Assembly: GCA_002245135.1 (NCBI GenBank)
Contig: NGBS01001160.1
Coordinates: forward strand, 310,001-374,000
Length of the DNA stretch: 64,000 nucleotides
Direction of reading: 5' to 3'
Source: Proteromonas lacertae
Lineage: Eukaryota > Sar > Bigyra > Opalinata > Proteromonadidae
Part shown: piece by piece, positions 10,918 through 21,960 of the stretch
Layout of the letters: each line of letters starts with the position of its first letter
Numbering within the stretch: position 1 is the first letter of the stretch
Position numbers and translations under genes: made by a program
The notes under the pieces: generated by a model
What the model was told of the DNA's origin: nothing
What the model saw: the letters and a program-made list of their open reading frames with translations, nothing else
Database searches by the model: none

Positions 10918-13087
10918 ATGATCAAGGTGATTATATTGGTTTTAATTTTGTCCATTACTTTTTCAAGTGCAATTAATCCTGCATGGGATGATAATCAAAG
11001 GAAAGATGATATTGTTTATGGTATTTTATTAAATGTAATACATAGATCGATCAACCAATTGTAATGTACTTTCTGCAGATTACTGATATACATATTGTAA
11101 GGCCTGATGAAGGTAAACAAATATCTAATTTTAATACTTTCTTTGAGAAAGTATTGCCAGAAATAAACCCATTAATGGTTATATCTACAGGAGATTTGAC
11201 TAATGGAAAGAAACCTATGTTGCAGAGTATTTTTTAAATAATTTTCATAAATAGCTGGTCAAATTCTTGAAGAATGGGAAAATTATAGAAGCATCATTCA
11301 AAATCACGGATACTATAACGAATCATTCTGGTATGATGTAAAAGGCAATCATGACTGTGTAAGAACAGGAAAGAAAGATAATTTCTATGAATATTCAGTA
11401 ACAGGTTATTACAATCGTTCAAACATCTATGATTTCTATAGAAATACATCCAATGGTGTATATCATTTCATAGGTATTGATACAGCCAGTCCTAGATGTG
11501 GATCATTGTTTCTATCTTCGATGGGTCATATAACTAGAAAACAGTTGGATAAATTGGATTTACTATTAGATAAACCAGCTAATCATACATTTGTATATGG
11601 TCATCATCCTCAAGGTATGATTGATATGAATATATTGAGTTCAAATGGAGAATCAATGAGTGAAATATTAAAGAAACATAAAGTGTCAATATATATAATA
11701 GGACATTTACATAATGTAGTTGGTCCATTTATTGCTGTATGTATTATTGTTTTTATCATTGTTTAATAGTATCACAGAAAGTATTCGCCTTACTGGGAAA
11801 TGGAAATGAGAGATTTTAAACAATATGCACAGTATTACTTTATATAGCTTTATTTTGTGTTTAGTTTTCGTATTTATGGAATTGATAATGATCTTATATC
11901 TTATGTTGATACAAACGTTGAAGAGTTCTTATCAAAGCCAATAGTGTTGATATTAAATCCAAAAGTATATATATATATATAATATTATATAATTAAAATA
12001 GGATACTAAGTTTCAAAGTGAAGTTGAACCGCTTTATAGAATGAAATATTCAAATATCATTAGGTTTATTGTATTTGGACATTGGAATATTACTTCAATA
12101 TCAATGTATATATCTTTATTGTTATAATAATATTAAATAGTAATATTGATGGAAAGAACATATACCAATCAAGATCCTTTAAAGATGTTTTAACTGATAA
12201 TATTTATTCCATACCCTACAACTCTTCAACATATTCAGCAGGTGAACATACTTTGCAAATAGTAATAACTGTTAATGACACAAAATCATTTACATCTGAA
12301 AGGATATTTACATTGAGTGGTGATTCAAAATTGTTTTCTCCTTCTTTATCTACATTTGTGCTGACTTTTCCATTATCATCTCTCACATATTATTCATTTT
12401 GGATTGTGGTTATTTTTATGTGGTTAATGCTACCAGTGTTTTATTATATGAATTATCGCCTTACAAGTAAAAGAAATAAAACTTTCACTCCAAAAGTATC
12501 TTATAATTTTAATCATTTATTTATTATTATAGGAAATAATAGAGATAAGAAATTCAATACTAGTAGATTATTTTAATCCTCCAAAATTTATAATGAAATA
12601 TAATTATTTAAATGAATTGTGCAACTTTTTTACATATCGTATGATGTTGTTTTATAACTGTAAATGGAAATGTTACTATTATTACTTCGTAATTTGTTAT
12701 GTACCAATATTTCCAATAGTATTTCAACAGACTTTTACAACCGATATGTATTTATGGAGTGTTTGGGGTAGTATATTTGTAGTTCAAGGTCAGTTGATGA
12801 ATTCCTTAGATTCACACATTTTATATTGTATATTTATGATAGTATTTTGGTTTCCATCAGTTTTATATTTGTGTTTATTTAATAATTATCGTGATTTAAA
12901 AGAATTAACTTCATTACCATTAAAGATTTCATTGTGGATTGTTAAGGTAATTCTATTATTCTTTGTTGTAGTTGGTTCATTAATTTTAATGTTTATATTT
13001 ACAATTTCGCTATTCCCAGATTCATTATATTCTCCACTATTATATAATTCAATGTATGTATTACTTTGCATTATTATTTTAAAATAA
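10918..13087 (+). CDS. TMEM62-like membrane phosphoesterase, copy 1
   Basis: About eight exons with seven short introns. A signal peptide (IKVIILVLILSITFSSA) leads into a calcineurin-like metallophosphoesterase domain with its metal motifs in order: ITDIH, STGDL, KGNHD, GHHP and GHLH. A beta-rich segment and a C-terminal block of about five hydrophobic helices follow (about 12360-13080). This layout, a lumenal phosphoesterase plus a multi-pass membrane domain, is that of the TMEM62 family, whose substrate is not established. Two paralogues lie at 45.8-50.0 kb on the other strand. Every exon joins in phase and all metal ligands are present, so this copy looks functional. Confidence 0.88.
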
Positions 13088-13204
13088 ATAAAAATAAAAA
13101 GTATTTGTTATGTGTTTTAAGAATTTCAAAAACATATTCTTTCATTTATATTTTTCTTTCACATAAAAATAAAATCATTCATTAGAATAGAATATATTAA
13201 AAAA

Positions 13205-14683
13205 TTACAATTCACCTTTACTATGATCATCTGCTTTAGTCTTCTTATTTCTTTTATTCTCTTTAGGTTTGCCTTTCTGGATCTTTGTTTCTTTTTCTTT
13301 TGTTTTTTCATCTATTTTCTTATTAACTTTATCATTTTCAACTGGTTTTACTTCATTTTCCTTCTCCTTCTTATTAATATTATCTTCATTCTTCAATGGT
13401 CTTACTTTATTCTCTTTCTTCACTTCATCATCATCATTATTTTTTACTGGTTTTTCTACATTTTGCTTCTTATTAACTTCATTAATCTTTTTTGGTTTTT
13501 CTTCTTCTCCTTTCTTCACTTCATTTTCTTCATTATTCTTCTTTGACTTTCTTGGTACAGGTATCTTCTCCTTTACTTCATTACCATCAGTAGTAGAAGT
13601 AGCATTTACACTTATACTGGTAGTATTAGTTGTAGCTTTAATATCACTCTTATTAATAGTTGAAGTAGTATTTGTTGTTTTCTTACTATTTCTATTGATA
13701 TAAATATCTTTAACACTCCTTGTTACATTATCCATTATATTAGCAAAATCTTCAGTTAAATCTGTCAATCCACTCTCTACATTCACATATATATCTCTTC
13801 CTCTATAATATAAATCATTTCTAATTATTCTTGCACATTCTGTAGAATTTATATCTTCACGATTATAACAATTTTCCTATTAATAAAAATAACAATATTT
13901 AAATATATACTAAATAATCATAAGTTACTCTACTTAATATAATTGATAATATAATTGTAGTAATCCAAAACAAACTTAATAACTTGAATGGGAATTTTAT
14001 TATTTTTATTATGGTAGAACAACATGATTTTTTATGAGATTTGTGTTTTTTTGATTGTTTTTGATCCTGTTGTGATAATCTTCTGCCTTCCATTGAGTGT
14101 TCACGAATTTCTGATAGTGGAATACTTAGGTCATCTTGTAGGAAAGAAGCTTCATATGAATCATCTACTAAATCGCTGAGAACTTCATCATCATCTTCTT
14201 CTTCTGATTGTTCAGCATCTAAATCTATTACATCCGAATTATTTTCATCATTACCATAATCAGAGTCAGTTTCTTCATCTTCCTTGTTTATCTTCTTCGT
14301 TAGGAATCACTATTATAACTATATTTTGCTCCAGATGGTGTTGCAAAAGATGAGTCTTCTTCTGCAATTGTTACATTAGCCTTTAAGGTAGATTCTTTGT
14401 TTTCTTTCTTTTCTTCACGTGTGAATTTACTTTTCCTATAGGGCTGAATAATGACGTTTGGTGTTATAAAAGGATTGAAGTTAGAACTAAAGGCAGTTTG
14501 ATGTCTAACAGGATTTGGTTGACTATATGCAATTGGATGATCATTATAAATCTGATTTTCTTTTTTTGAAGAAGTTAAATCTTCTATTCTCTTCATTGAT
14601 GAATAAAAATGACAGTTATTATTTTTACCTCCAAAAACAAGCAAAGCTTGAATGGTATTACATAGTAAATGACATTTTGACAT
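13205..14683 (-). CDS. Single-pass membrane protein with Lys-rich tail
   Basis: Three predicted exons. The N-terminal part is polar; it runs through an acidic patch (about 14180-14290) to a basic stretch (KQSKKHKSHKKSCC). One clear membrane helix follows (FPFKLLSLFWITTIILSIIL, about 13930-13990), then a region with N-glycosylation sequons, then ~130 residues of Lys/Glu/Asn low complexity ending SKGEL. A 34-nt intron after the membrane helix is well supported. The first intron (near 14265-14310) has a weaker acceptor and is my guess to join the acidic exon. No domain recognised. The basic-before-membrane pattern suggests type II topology with the charged tail outside or in the lumen. Confidence 0.65.
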
Positions 14684-14789
14684 TCATTTTTCTTTTCAAA
14701 AAATGAAGGTGATAAAGAGTTCAATTTGTGGTAATGGGTATGAAATTAATATAAAATATGAATAATATGAATATAGATTATGTAGAGAG

Positions 14790-16863
14790 ATGGTTTCAAA
14801 AGGCTTGAGTGATTTGAAAGTGTTAATAGGTAAAGAAATAGTAGAAAGTATGAAATGTGTATTGATTAATGGAAATGAAACATTTAAGAAATTATTAGAA
14901 GATGAAAAATTTGAAGGAGAGTTAGTTTTATATGAAGGTTGTAGTGTAGAAGGATTTATGGAGATAGAGAAGTATTATAGTGGTGGATATATGGAATTGG
15001 TAGATGAAAATGTGATGGATGTTTTATTAATGAGTATTTATTACAATGACAGTGAAATAATGATTAATTGTATAAAATACATAAAGAATCATTTAAGTGA
15101 TGAAATAATATTAAGAATCTTGGATTTATATGATTTATTTAATAAAGAAGAGATTGGTGAATTAATAAAGATAAGTGAAGAATATTTGAAAGAAAATGGA
15201 TATAAATTTTTAAATAATGGTATGAGTTATAGTTATTTTTATTAATATTAAAATAGAAAGATTGTTATGCGAATTGAGAATAGAAAATCTAGAGATAATT
15301 TTAGAAAGTAGAGACTTGATAATAAAAAATGAAAATTGGTTGTTAAATAGATTAATGGAATGGTATGAAAATGAAGAGAAGAAAATGCAGAAAGAAGAAG
15401 AAAAGAAAGAACTAAAAGTAAAATTTCATAGATTGCTGTTAAAATCAGTTCATATTGACAATTTAAAGATAAATGAGATAGAACCAGGAATATTAAATCA
15501 ACTAAAAATGATAGATATGAGTGATTATTTAAAGGAAATTGATAATAGAGTTGATTATATGAATTTGAATAGTGAAGAATTGGATGATAAAAGAATAGAA
15601 GAAACAGTATTGAAATACTGTAGAAATGAAGAAGAAATGATAAATAAAGAAGATTTAAGATTGCTGAACAATGAAAAGATAATATCAATATTATTGAAGA
15701 ATGAGAATATTAGAATGAAAGAAATTGGATTATTAATAGTGATAGATAGTGAAAAAGATTATAAGAGTATATATAATTATATTCTTTTCTTTATTAAGAA
15801 TAGTATCAAAAAGAATAAAAAGAAATATACTACTTCAATTGGTTAATCAATATACAGAAAAGAGAAATAATCGAATAATCAAATGTTTTTGTTTATTTGT
15901 AGATGATAAAGAATCAATGTATACTATAAAGCATCTATGCGGAAAAGAAGTATTATATGAATTGTTGAATTACGATTGTTATTTTTCAAATAAATCCAGA
16001 AAGTTATTGATGAAATGTATAAACAGATTAAATAAATATGAGGAAGAAGAGGAAGATGAGGAGGAAATAATAAAAACATTTGAGGGAAAAGAAATCACTG
16101 AGTTTTCATATCCACAATCATTTTATTGTTTTTGTATTTATGAAGAAATCTCAATAATTCCTTCATTTGATGGAGATAAATGTGAATTTTCAATAAATCC
16201 TTCTTTACTTGATGGAATATTGTTAGATAAAGAAAGTGGAATAATTCATGGAAAAGTAGATAAAGAAATAGAAAAGAGAGAATATGAAATAAGTTGTAAA
16301 AATAGTCAAAATATAAAGAAAATCAGAATATCTATAGAATTTGAAGAAGTTCAATTTACAGAATTAAACAAAAGTGATAAAATATCAATCTCAAATAATG
16401 GAAAAGTAATAACAAATACAAATACAATTTATGGTTATAATCATTGTTATTTGAATTTGAAAATGGAAAGTGGTGTTTATCATATCAGATACAAATTCTG
16501 TCAAAATAATTTTAGTTGTATTTATATAGGATTATCAACTAATAATACATATTCTGGTGATTGTATTTTTAATCAATCAACAACATGTAATTATTATGCA
16601 AGTGAAGGTAAAAGTCAAGATATTACTAAATATTGTCATATTGGAAGAGTTGTTACTGAAAATCCAAATTTTAATATTACCTGGTAATGGTTCAATTTAT
16701 GATGTGATTGTTGATATGAATAAGAGAGAATTTTGGATAAGTCATAATGATTCATCTTCCTATTTTACTTGTTAAAGATTTACCTTCTCCAATATATTCA
16801 TATGCTGTTCCATTTTGGCATAGTACTTCAATTGAGTTATTATCTGTAACTTATCAGAATTAA
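14790..16863 (+). CDS. BTB/BACK protein with Ig-like and SPRY-like tail
   Basis: The N-terminus looks like a BTB domain (ETFKKLLEDEKFEGELVLYE, then EGFMEIEKYYSGG). A 37-nt intron (15220-15256) leads to a BACK-like helical region (ILESRDLIIKNENWLLNRL), and a second 37-nt intron (15767-15803) to the rest. Around 16150-16330 is a putative Ig segment of the He_PIG type (FSINPSLLDGILLDKESGII). The end (about 16420-16860) resembles SPRY (IVDMNKREFWI, then YSYAVPFWHSTSIEL). The last part is spread over three frames. An intron at 16741-16777 repairs one shift well; the other can be repaired by a weaker intron at 16608-16647 or is a one-base error. BTB/BACK proteins usually act as Cul3 adaptors, but nothing here proves it. 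Confidence 0.68.
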
Positions 16864-16972
16864 TTAATGATTGATATATTTGATATATATTCTTATTTTG
16901 AGGTTGTTTTTAGTGTTTTTATTTTTGATCAAACAAGCATTCAAGCTTTTTCGAAGATTTTGTTCTTCTAAC

Positions 16973-18170
16973 ATGAATCAGGATAATCAAAATAAAAATC
17001 AAGATAAATTTGAAATTGGTAAAAGAATTTATACTGAAGAGTATGGAGGATCTAAACAAAGTTGGCTTAATTTCTTTGTTGCAAAGATTACTTTGAATAT
17101 AGTGTGTGGGTGGTTTCATATAATATTTTTATTGTTTGTATTTTCATTCTACAGCAAGATAGTCTTAAGTATATTTATTGCTGTCTATTTTATTAGCATT
17201 ATTCATTATCTTGGTAGGATCAGTATTTGTTAAACCCAAACTGCATTGGGATGCATTTATTAATAGTTGGATGTTTAAAACTTGGAGAGAATACTTCAAT
17301 TTGTATTTTATAATTATTATTAAACTCTTTTAGCTCATATGTTTTGTTAGAAAAATTTCCAAAAGGTGAACATGTTTTATATGCTGAATTTCCACATGGA
17401 GCGTATGTTTATAGAATTATTTAACAAACATAGTATTCCTTTAAGCTTAATGGTAACTCAAAGTATTTATGATGATTTACATGATATTCCATCACTTATA
17501 TCTTTTTTAAAGAATTACCATTTATAATAATATTTTCATTAATTTCTCTTTTAAGGAACAACAACTAAAAGTGCATTAATGACTCCCGGTTGGAGACATT
17601 TCTTCTCATGGTTAGGTTGTGTAGAAGCTAAGAAAGATGTAATTATTGATGCTTGTAGAGACTATTCACCAGCTATTGTAGTAGGAGGAATAGCTGAGAT
17701 GTTTGAACCACAACATGATTCTGAAAGAATTATTATTAAAAATAGATATGTATATATATCTATAATACTTATTATTATTATTAGGGTTTTGTACAATGTG
17801 CAATATTAGCAGGAGTACCCATTGTTCCAGTATATCACTTTGGACAAACACAAATGTTTCAATTTGGACCTCATTTCTTGCAAGGTATATCTCGTAAGTT
17901 ACAAACATCTATTGGTATTCATCATAATAAATATGGATTACCATTCCCATCACAAGTTGAATTAATGCCTGTAATTGGTAAAAGAATTATGGTTAAAAAA
18001 GTATATAATATAAATATAGTAAATAATCATATTAGATGAGTAAGGATGATGAAGGATTTAGAGAATATGTTCAGGAAATACATAATCAAGTTGTAGAACA
18101 ATTACAGGAAATGTATGATAAATACAAGACTATATATGGTTGGGAGAATAAACCTCTTATCATTGAGTAA
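16973..18170 (+). CDS. DGAT2/MOGAT-family acyltransferase
   Basis: Six or seven short exons. Start at 16973 (MNQDNQNKNQDKFEIG); a hydrophobic hairpin (about 17070-17220) should anchor it in the ER membrane. Next come NSWMFKTWREYF and the catalytic motif FPHG (HPHG in animals, EPHS in plants), then PGWRHFFSWLG, VVGGIAEMFEPQHDSE, NRKGFVQ and VPVYHFGQ. These are the ordered signature blocks of diacylglycerol and monoacylglycerol acyltransferases. The C-terminus ends IYGWENKPLIIE. The family transfers acyl-CoA onto acylglycerols, or onto alcohols in wax synthases, for storage lipid. Around 17462-17554 I infer one long intron (~92 nt) or two introns with a tiny exon; this is the least certain part of the model. 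Confidence 0.87.
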
Positions 18171-18328
18171 ATAGAAAGTATTAGTTAAAATACTCTTATC
18201 TTAATTCTGTTTTTGTTAGATTTAAAACTATAAATACATATACACTTCATTAATAATAAGGATATTTTTAAAGTATTAATTTTTATATATTACAAAATCT
18301 AAAATGGTTTTGTTATGAGTATCCACTT

Positions 18329-20009
18329 CTAATGATATTTTGGAGGTGCTACAACATCTTCAATACCATCCAAAGTAGAATTTCTTCTACCTCTCCCTCC
18401 TGAACCAGCAAAAGGATCTAATGAATCAAATGTAGATGGTACTCGATGAGGTTTAACATTAACAGGAGCTGCTGGAGTAGTATTCATTCCAGGAGCAACC
18501 ATATGTGGAGCACCCATTCTTACAAAATTATCTAATGGATCATAACTATTACTAACACCGCCAGCTGCATTATTCATTGACATACTCATACCTCCACCAT
18601 TCATTGACATACCACCACCACTATATCCTTGATTCATTGACATTCCTTGATTATAACCACCCATATTCATTCCTTGATTCATATTCATAGCACCACTACC
18701 TGGATATCCTTGATTCATGTTCATATTCATATTCATATTCATATTCATACCACCTCCACTATATTGTTGATACATCAATCTCTCAGCATCCATACTCGAT
18801 TGTCTTCTTCTTCCTCCTTTCTTAGTCTGTTTCACCATTCCAGGCATACAATATACATTTAGACTATCATATCCATTGGATTGTTGCATCGTCTCTGTCT
18901 TTGGTTTTGGAGCCATTGACATATTCATACCACCACCATTATTAACCATATTTATTCCTGGATAACCTGGTATTAACACTGGATTAATATTATCAATAAG
19001 TGATTCTAATCCTTGTTGTAACTCTGATGACTGTAATCCTTTATCTGGTACATCACTTATCATATCCATTAAATCATTTACATCAGTCTGCGGCTTTTCT
19101 TCTTCAGTTGGTTGATCAGTAAAATCGAAATTCATTAAATCAACATCACCTCCACTTTCTTCTTCTGGTGCTGGTGGTATAGATTCTGTTTCATCTGCTA
19201 CACTTTCAGTTTCTGTGTCTGTATCATTATCACTCACTGGTGTATCAACTACAGATGGTGGAGCTAGTTTTTTTACAACGGGAGCTGTTCGTCTTTGCAC
19301 TGGTTTAACTGGAGCTGGTCTAACTGGTACTACTTGTTGTTGTTGTGCAGCTGCAGCTGCAGCTGCATCTGCATCTGCTTTGGCTTTACTGGCCCTGTTC
19401 TTTTTATGTTGTCTATTCCATAATATTCTTTGGCTTGGAGTCATATTTGGTGGAGGTCTATCTTCTTCATCTTCCTCTTCTGCTTGTTGTGCTGGTGGTC
19501 TATCATTAATTTTTATTCCATCTATTGTATTAACTACTTTGGCATGACCTGTAGGTGGTGGTTCCATCTTTGAAGGAATTGGAGCTTCAGGATTAAATGT
19601 TGGATCTACCCATTGCTTTCTTTCATATTTAGCACGAATGAATTTTTCCAATTCTTCCATTGTACTTTGGTCAGTTGGTCTATTGAAAGTTGCTGGTAGT
19701 TTTCTTTCCCAGTAAGAATTTGCTTTTACATTACCCCATTTTTGCATTGTTTTTACTTCCTTTGCTGTCCAGGAATCTAAAGTGGTTGATCTGACAAAAG
19801 AGATGTGTACTCCGAGTTTTCTGTGTATACCTGAACATTTAATACATATAAAAACTCCTAAATTACTTGAAGCCCATCGAGGTGCTATAATATAACATAT
19901 AAGACTTACATTTTGAGTGACAGTCAGCACATAACCTATTTCCTTCTTGTTTTAGCAAGTCTTGTAGAATTTTTTTGAATTTATCTTGCAATGCTTTATC
20001 CTTATTCAT
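18329..20009 (-). CDS. SMAP-type Arf GTPase-activating protein
   Basis: Two exons (19910-20009 and 18329-19884) with a 25-nt intron inside the zinc finger give 551 residues. The ArfGAP domain fills residues ~1-130: zinc ligands CADC and CIKC, the catalytic arginine in PRWAS, then GVFICIKCSGIHRKLGVHIS, very close to SMAP1/2 and yeast Age2. The rest is disordered: Ala/Pro and acidic segments, then ~170 residues rich in Met, Asn and Gly, with repeated MNM units (18590-18770). It turns off Arf proteins on Golgi or endosomal membranes during vesicle formation. The unsplit ORF begins further upstream in the wrong frame; the Met at 20009 gives the family-typical short lead before the zinc finger. 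Confidence 0.93.
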
Positions 20010-20105
20010 ACTACACAGATATCTTATTAAATAAATTCTATTAGATCTGTCAAATTGACCTGATCTTTTGTCAAATGTGGTAATTAGAACCACTCTTTTT
20101 TTAAT

Positions 20106-21862
20106 ATGGCTAATATGCAGCCGCAACAGCCTTATCAGAACCCATTAATGATGCAAAATCAGTAACAATTCTTATATTTATAGTATAGGACTGCACCACG
20201 TCCAATACTTATACCTCAGACAATAAACCCAAATGTCCCTATAAACAATAATCCAAATTTATATTTCCCTGTTCCATCACCTCAAGAACCAATTTTAAGG
20301 GGCAAATACTTCAGAGATGGTAAACTCGCACAATGGAGTGGATTTGTATGTTTTTTAAGTTTATTTTCATAGTGGTCAATGTCACCAGATCCTAATGATG
20401 CATGTGAATTTAAATATATATCAAAATCAACACTTCCTCTACCAAATCCACTTTATACTTCAACGTATATGATATTTGAATAAATTTAATATAGAAGTAT
20501 GCCAAACGAACCAATCACCGGAAGATATAGTGGATACTTCTATATCAGAAACAATGGTTTAGAAAAAATAATAGAACCTCATTTGCATATAATCTTCACA
20601 TTATCACCAACGCAACCTGGTATATACATAGTAGAGGGCTATGGAACTAATCGTTTCGGTTATTTCGTACTAAATGGTAATTACTGTGTGAAAACATATG
20701 ATTTAATATGTATAAAGAAATATACTGTTAAGCCATCGAAGAATACTAATTCATTATCTGTGAAGAGTATAAGATCATTAATGTACAATAAGAAAACAAA
20801 TGGACCACGTTCAATACCAAAAGAGATAATAATAATAAATGACAGTAGTAATACTAAAATAACAACTTCTGTAACAAGTAATAATCAATTACCATCATCA
20901 TCACAATTACAACAAAAACAACAACAACCATCTCAAGCACAATTAATAGATAAAACAGCTATTCCATTAAATTTAAATCCATTAGCAAGTTATTATCCAC
21001 TATTAGAATCATTATTTAAAGATACATTTTCCACTCCATTCCTATATCCATCAGATCCTAAGATGAATAGCCCTACTCAAAGGCCAATGGATTTAACTAC
21101 AATCAAATATAAGTTTCATCATGGTAAATATAATACATCAGATGACTTTGCAAATGATATAAGATCAATATTCCGTAGTATTTGTTCAACGCCACATATC
21201 CATCAAGGAATGTATATAAATTGTTTTATAATTTATTTTATTTTTTTAATAATAGTTATTTAATGGCTGATACTCTTCTAAAAGAATTTGATAAATCATA
21301 TTCAAGGATCAAAGCATCAGAACAGTCATTACTATTAGCTCAAAAGCGTGCTGCTGAAGAACAATCTTTACCTTCACCTCTCTCTACAAACTCAATAACT
21401 TCATCAACTAGAACATCTAAAAGATTATCAAAGAAAAAAAAGATCAATATTTCTAGTATTGAGAATATTAATGAAAATGAAATTATCTATTATAATCCAA
21501 CTCCTTCAGATGATGAAATAATTGCATCTAATGATCTGATGGATGTTAGTACAAATAGATTGAATGCTTTAGATTGTTTAATGAGTAAGTCTTTTCCTAA
21601 TAAGAAAGATATAACAGATCAAGAGTATGAGAATTTAAAGAACGGTCTAAAGAAACTAACTAGACCAGAAGATAGATCTTTGGCTTATCAGTTGTTAATA
21701 GAAGACCCTTATTATGAAGATAAGCGTAATGAGCCAAATATTAAGTTTCAATTAAGAAATTTGGATATAACTACTTTGTTAGAATTACACGAATTTTTGA
21801 AAAATGTTTCAATGAGAAGTATTAATGTTCAACAGATCCGTAAGAAAAACGTCTCTATGTAG
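20106..21862 (+). CDS. BET-like protein: single bromodomain plus NET domain
   Basis: Five exons. Residues ~1-80 are Pro/Asn-rich. A conserved-looking beta-rich region follows (RGKYFRDGKLAQWSGF, later GRYSGYFYIRNNGLEKI and GTNRFGYFVLNG) that I do not recognise. A Gln/Ser linker leads to a bromodomain (about 20990-21300: PFLYPSDPK, RPMDLTTIKYKFHHGKY, DFANDIRSIFR), completed across a ~50-nt intron by YLMADTLLKEFDK. The position of the acetyl-lysine-binding Asn holds TPHIH, so ligand binding may differ. The C-terminus (ITDQEYENLKNGLKKL ... LDITTLLELHEFLK) matches the extraterminal NET domain of BET proteins. BET proteins read acetylated histones and recruit transcription factors. The start is 97 bp from the divergent ArfGAP start. 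Confidence 0.82.
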
Positions 21863-21960
21863 TGTTGATAGTTTATTTTATTTGTTTTATATATGTTTTG
21901 ATTGTTTTACAATCCATTTTTCAAATAGTGTTTGACTACGGTTTGAGACAACGGATTGAA

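Noticed and set aside
13223-13703. Phe/Ser/Ile-rich open frames on the plus strand
   Set aside because: They are the antisense of the Lys/Glu/Asn-rich tail of the minus-strand membrane protein and have no protein-like pattern of their own.
16600-16800. Euplotes-type programmed +1 frameshifting at stop codons
   Set aside because: Both breaks in the BTB gene can be read as slips at TAA, but in TOR and FkbM the conserved downstream frame begins well before the upstream frame's stop. Introns also repair several of these cases, so a stop-codon slip is not the general rule.
19215-19547. Ala/Leu-rich open frame opposite the ArfGAP gene
   Set aside because: It mirrors the low-complexity linker of the ArfGAP on the other strand.
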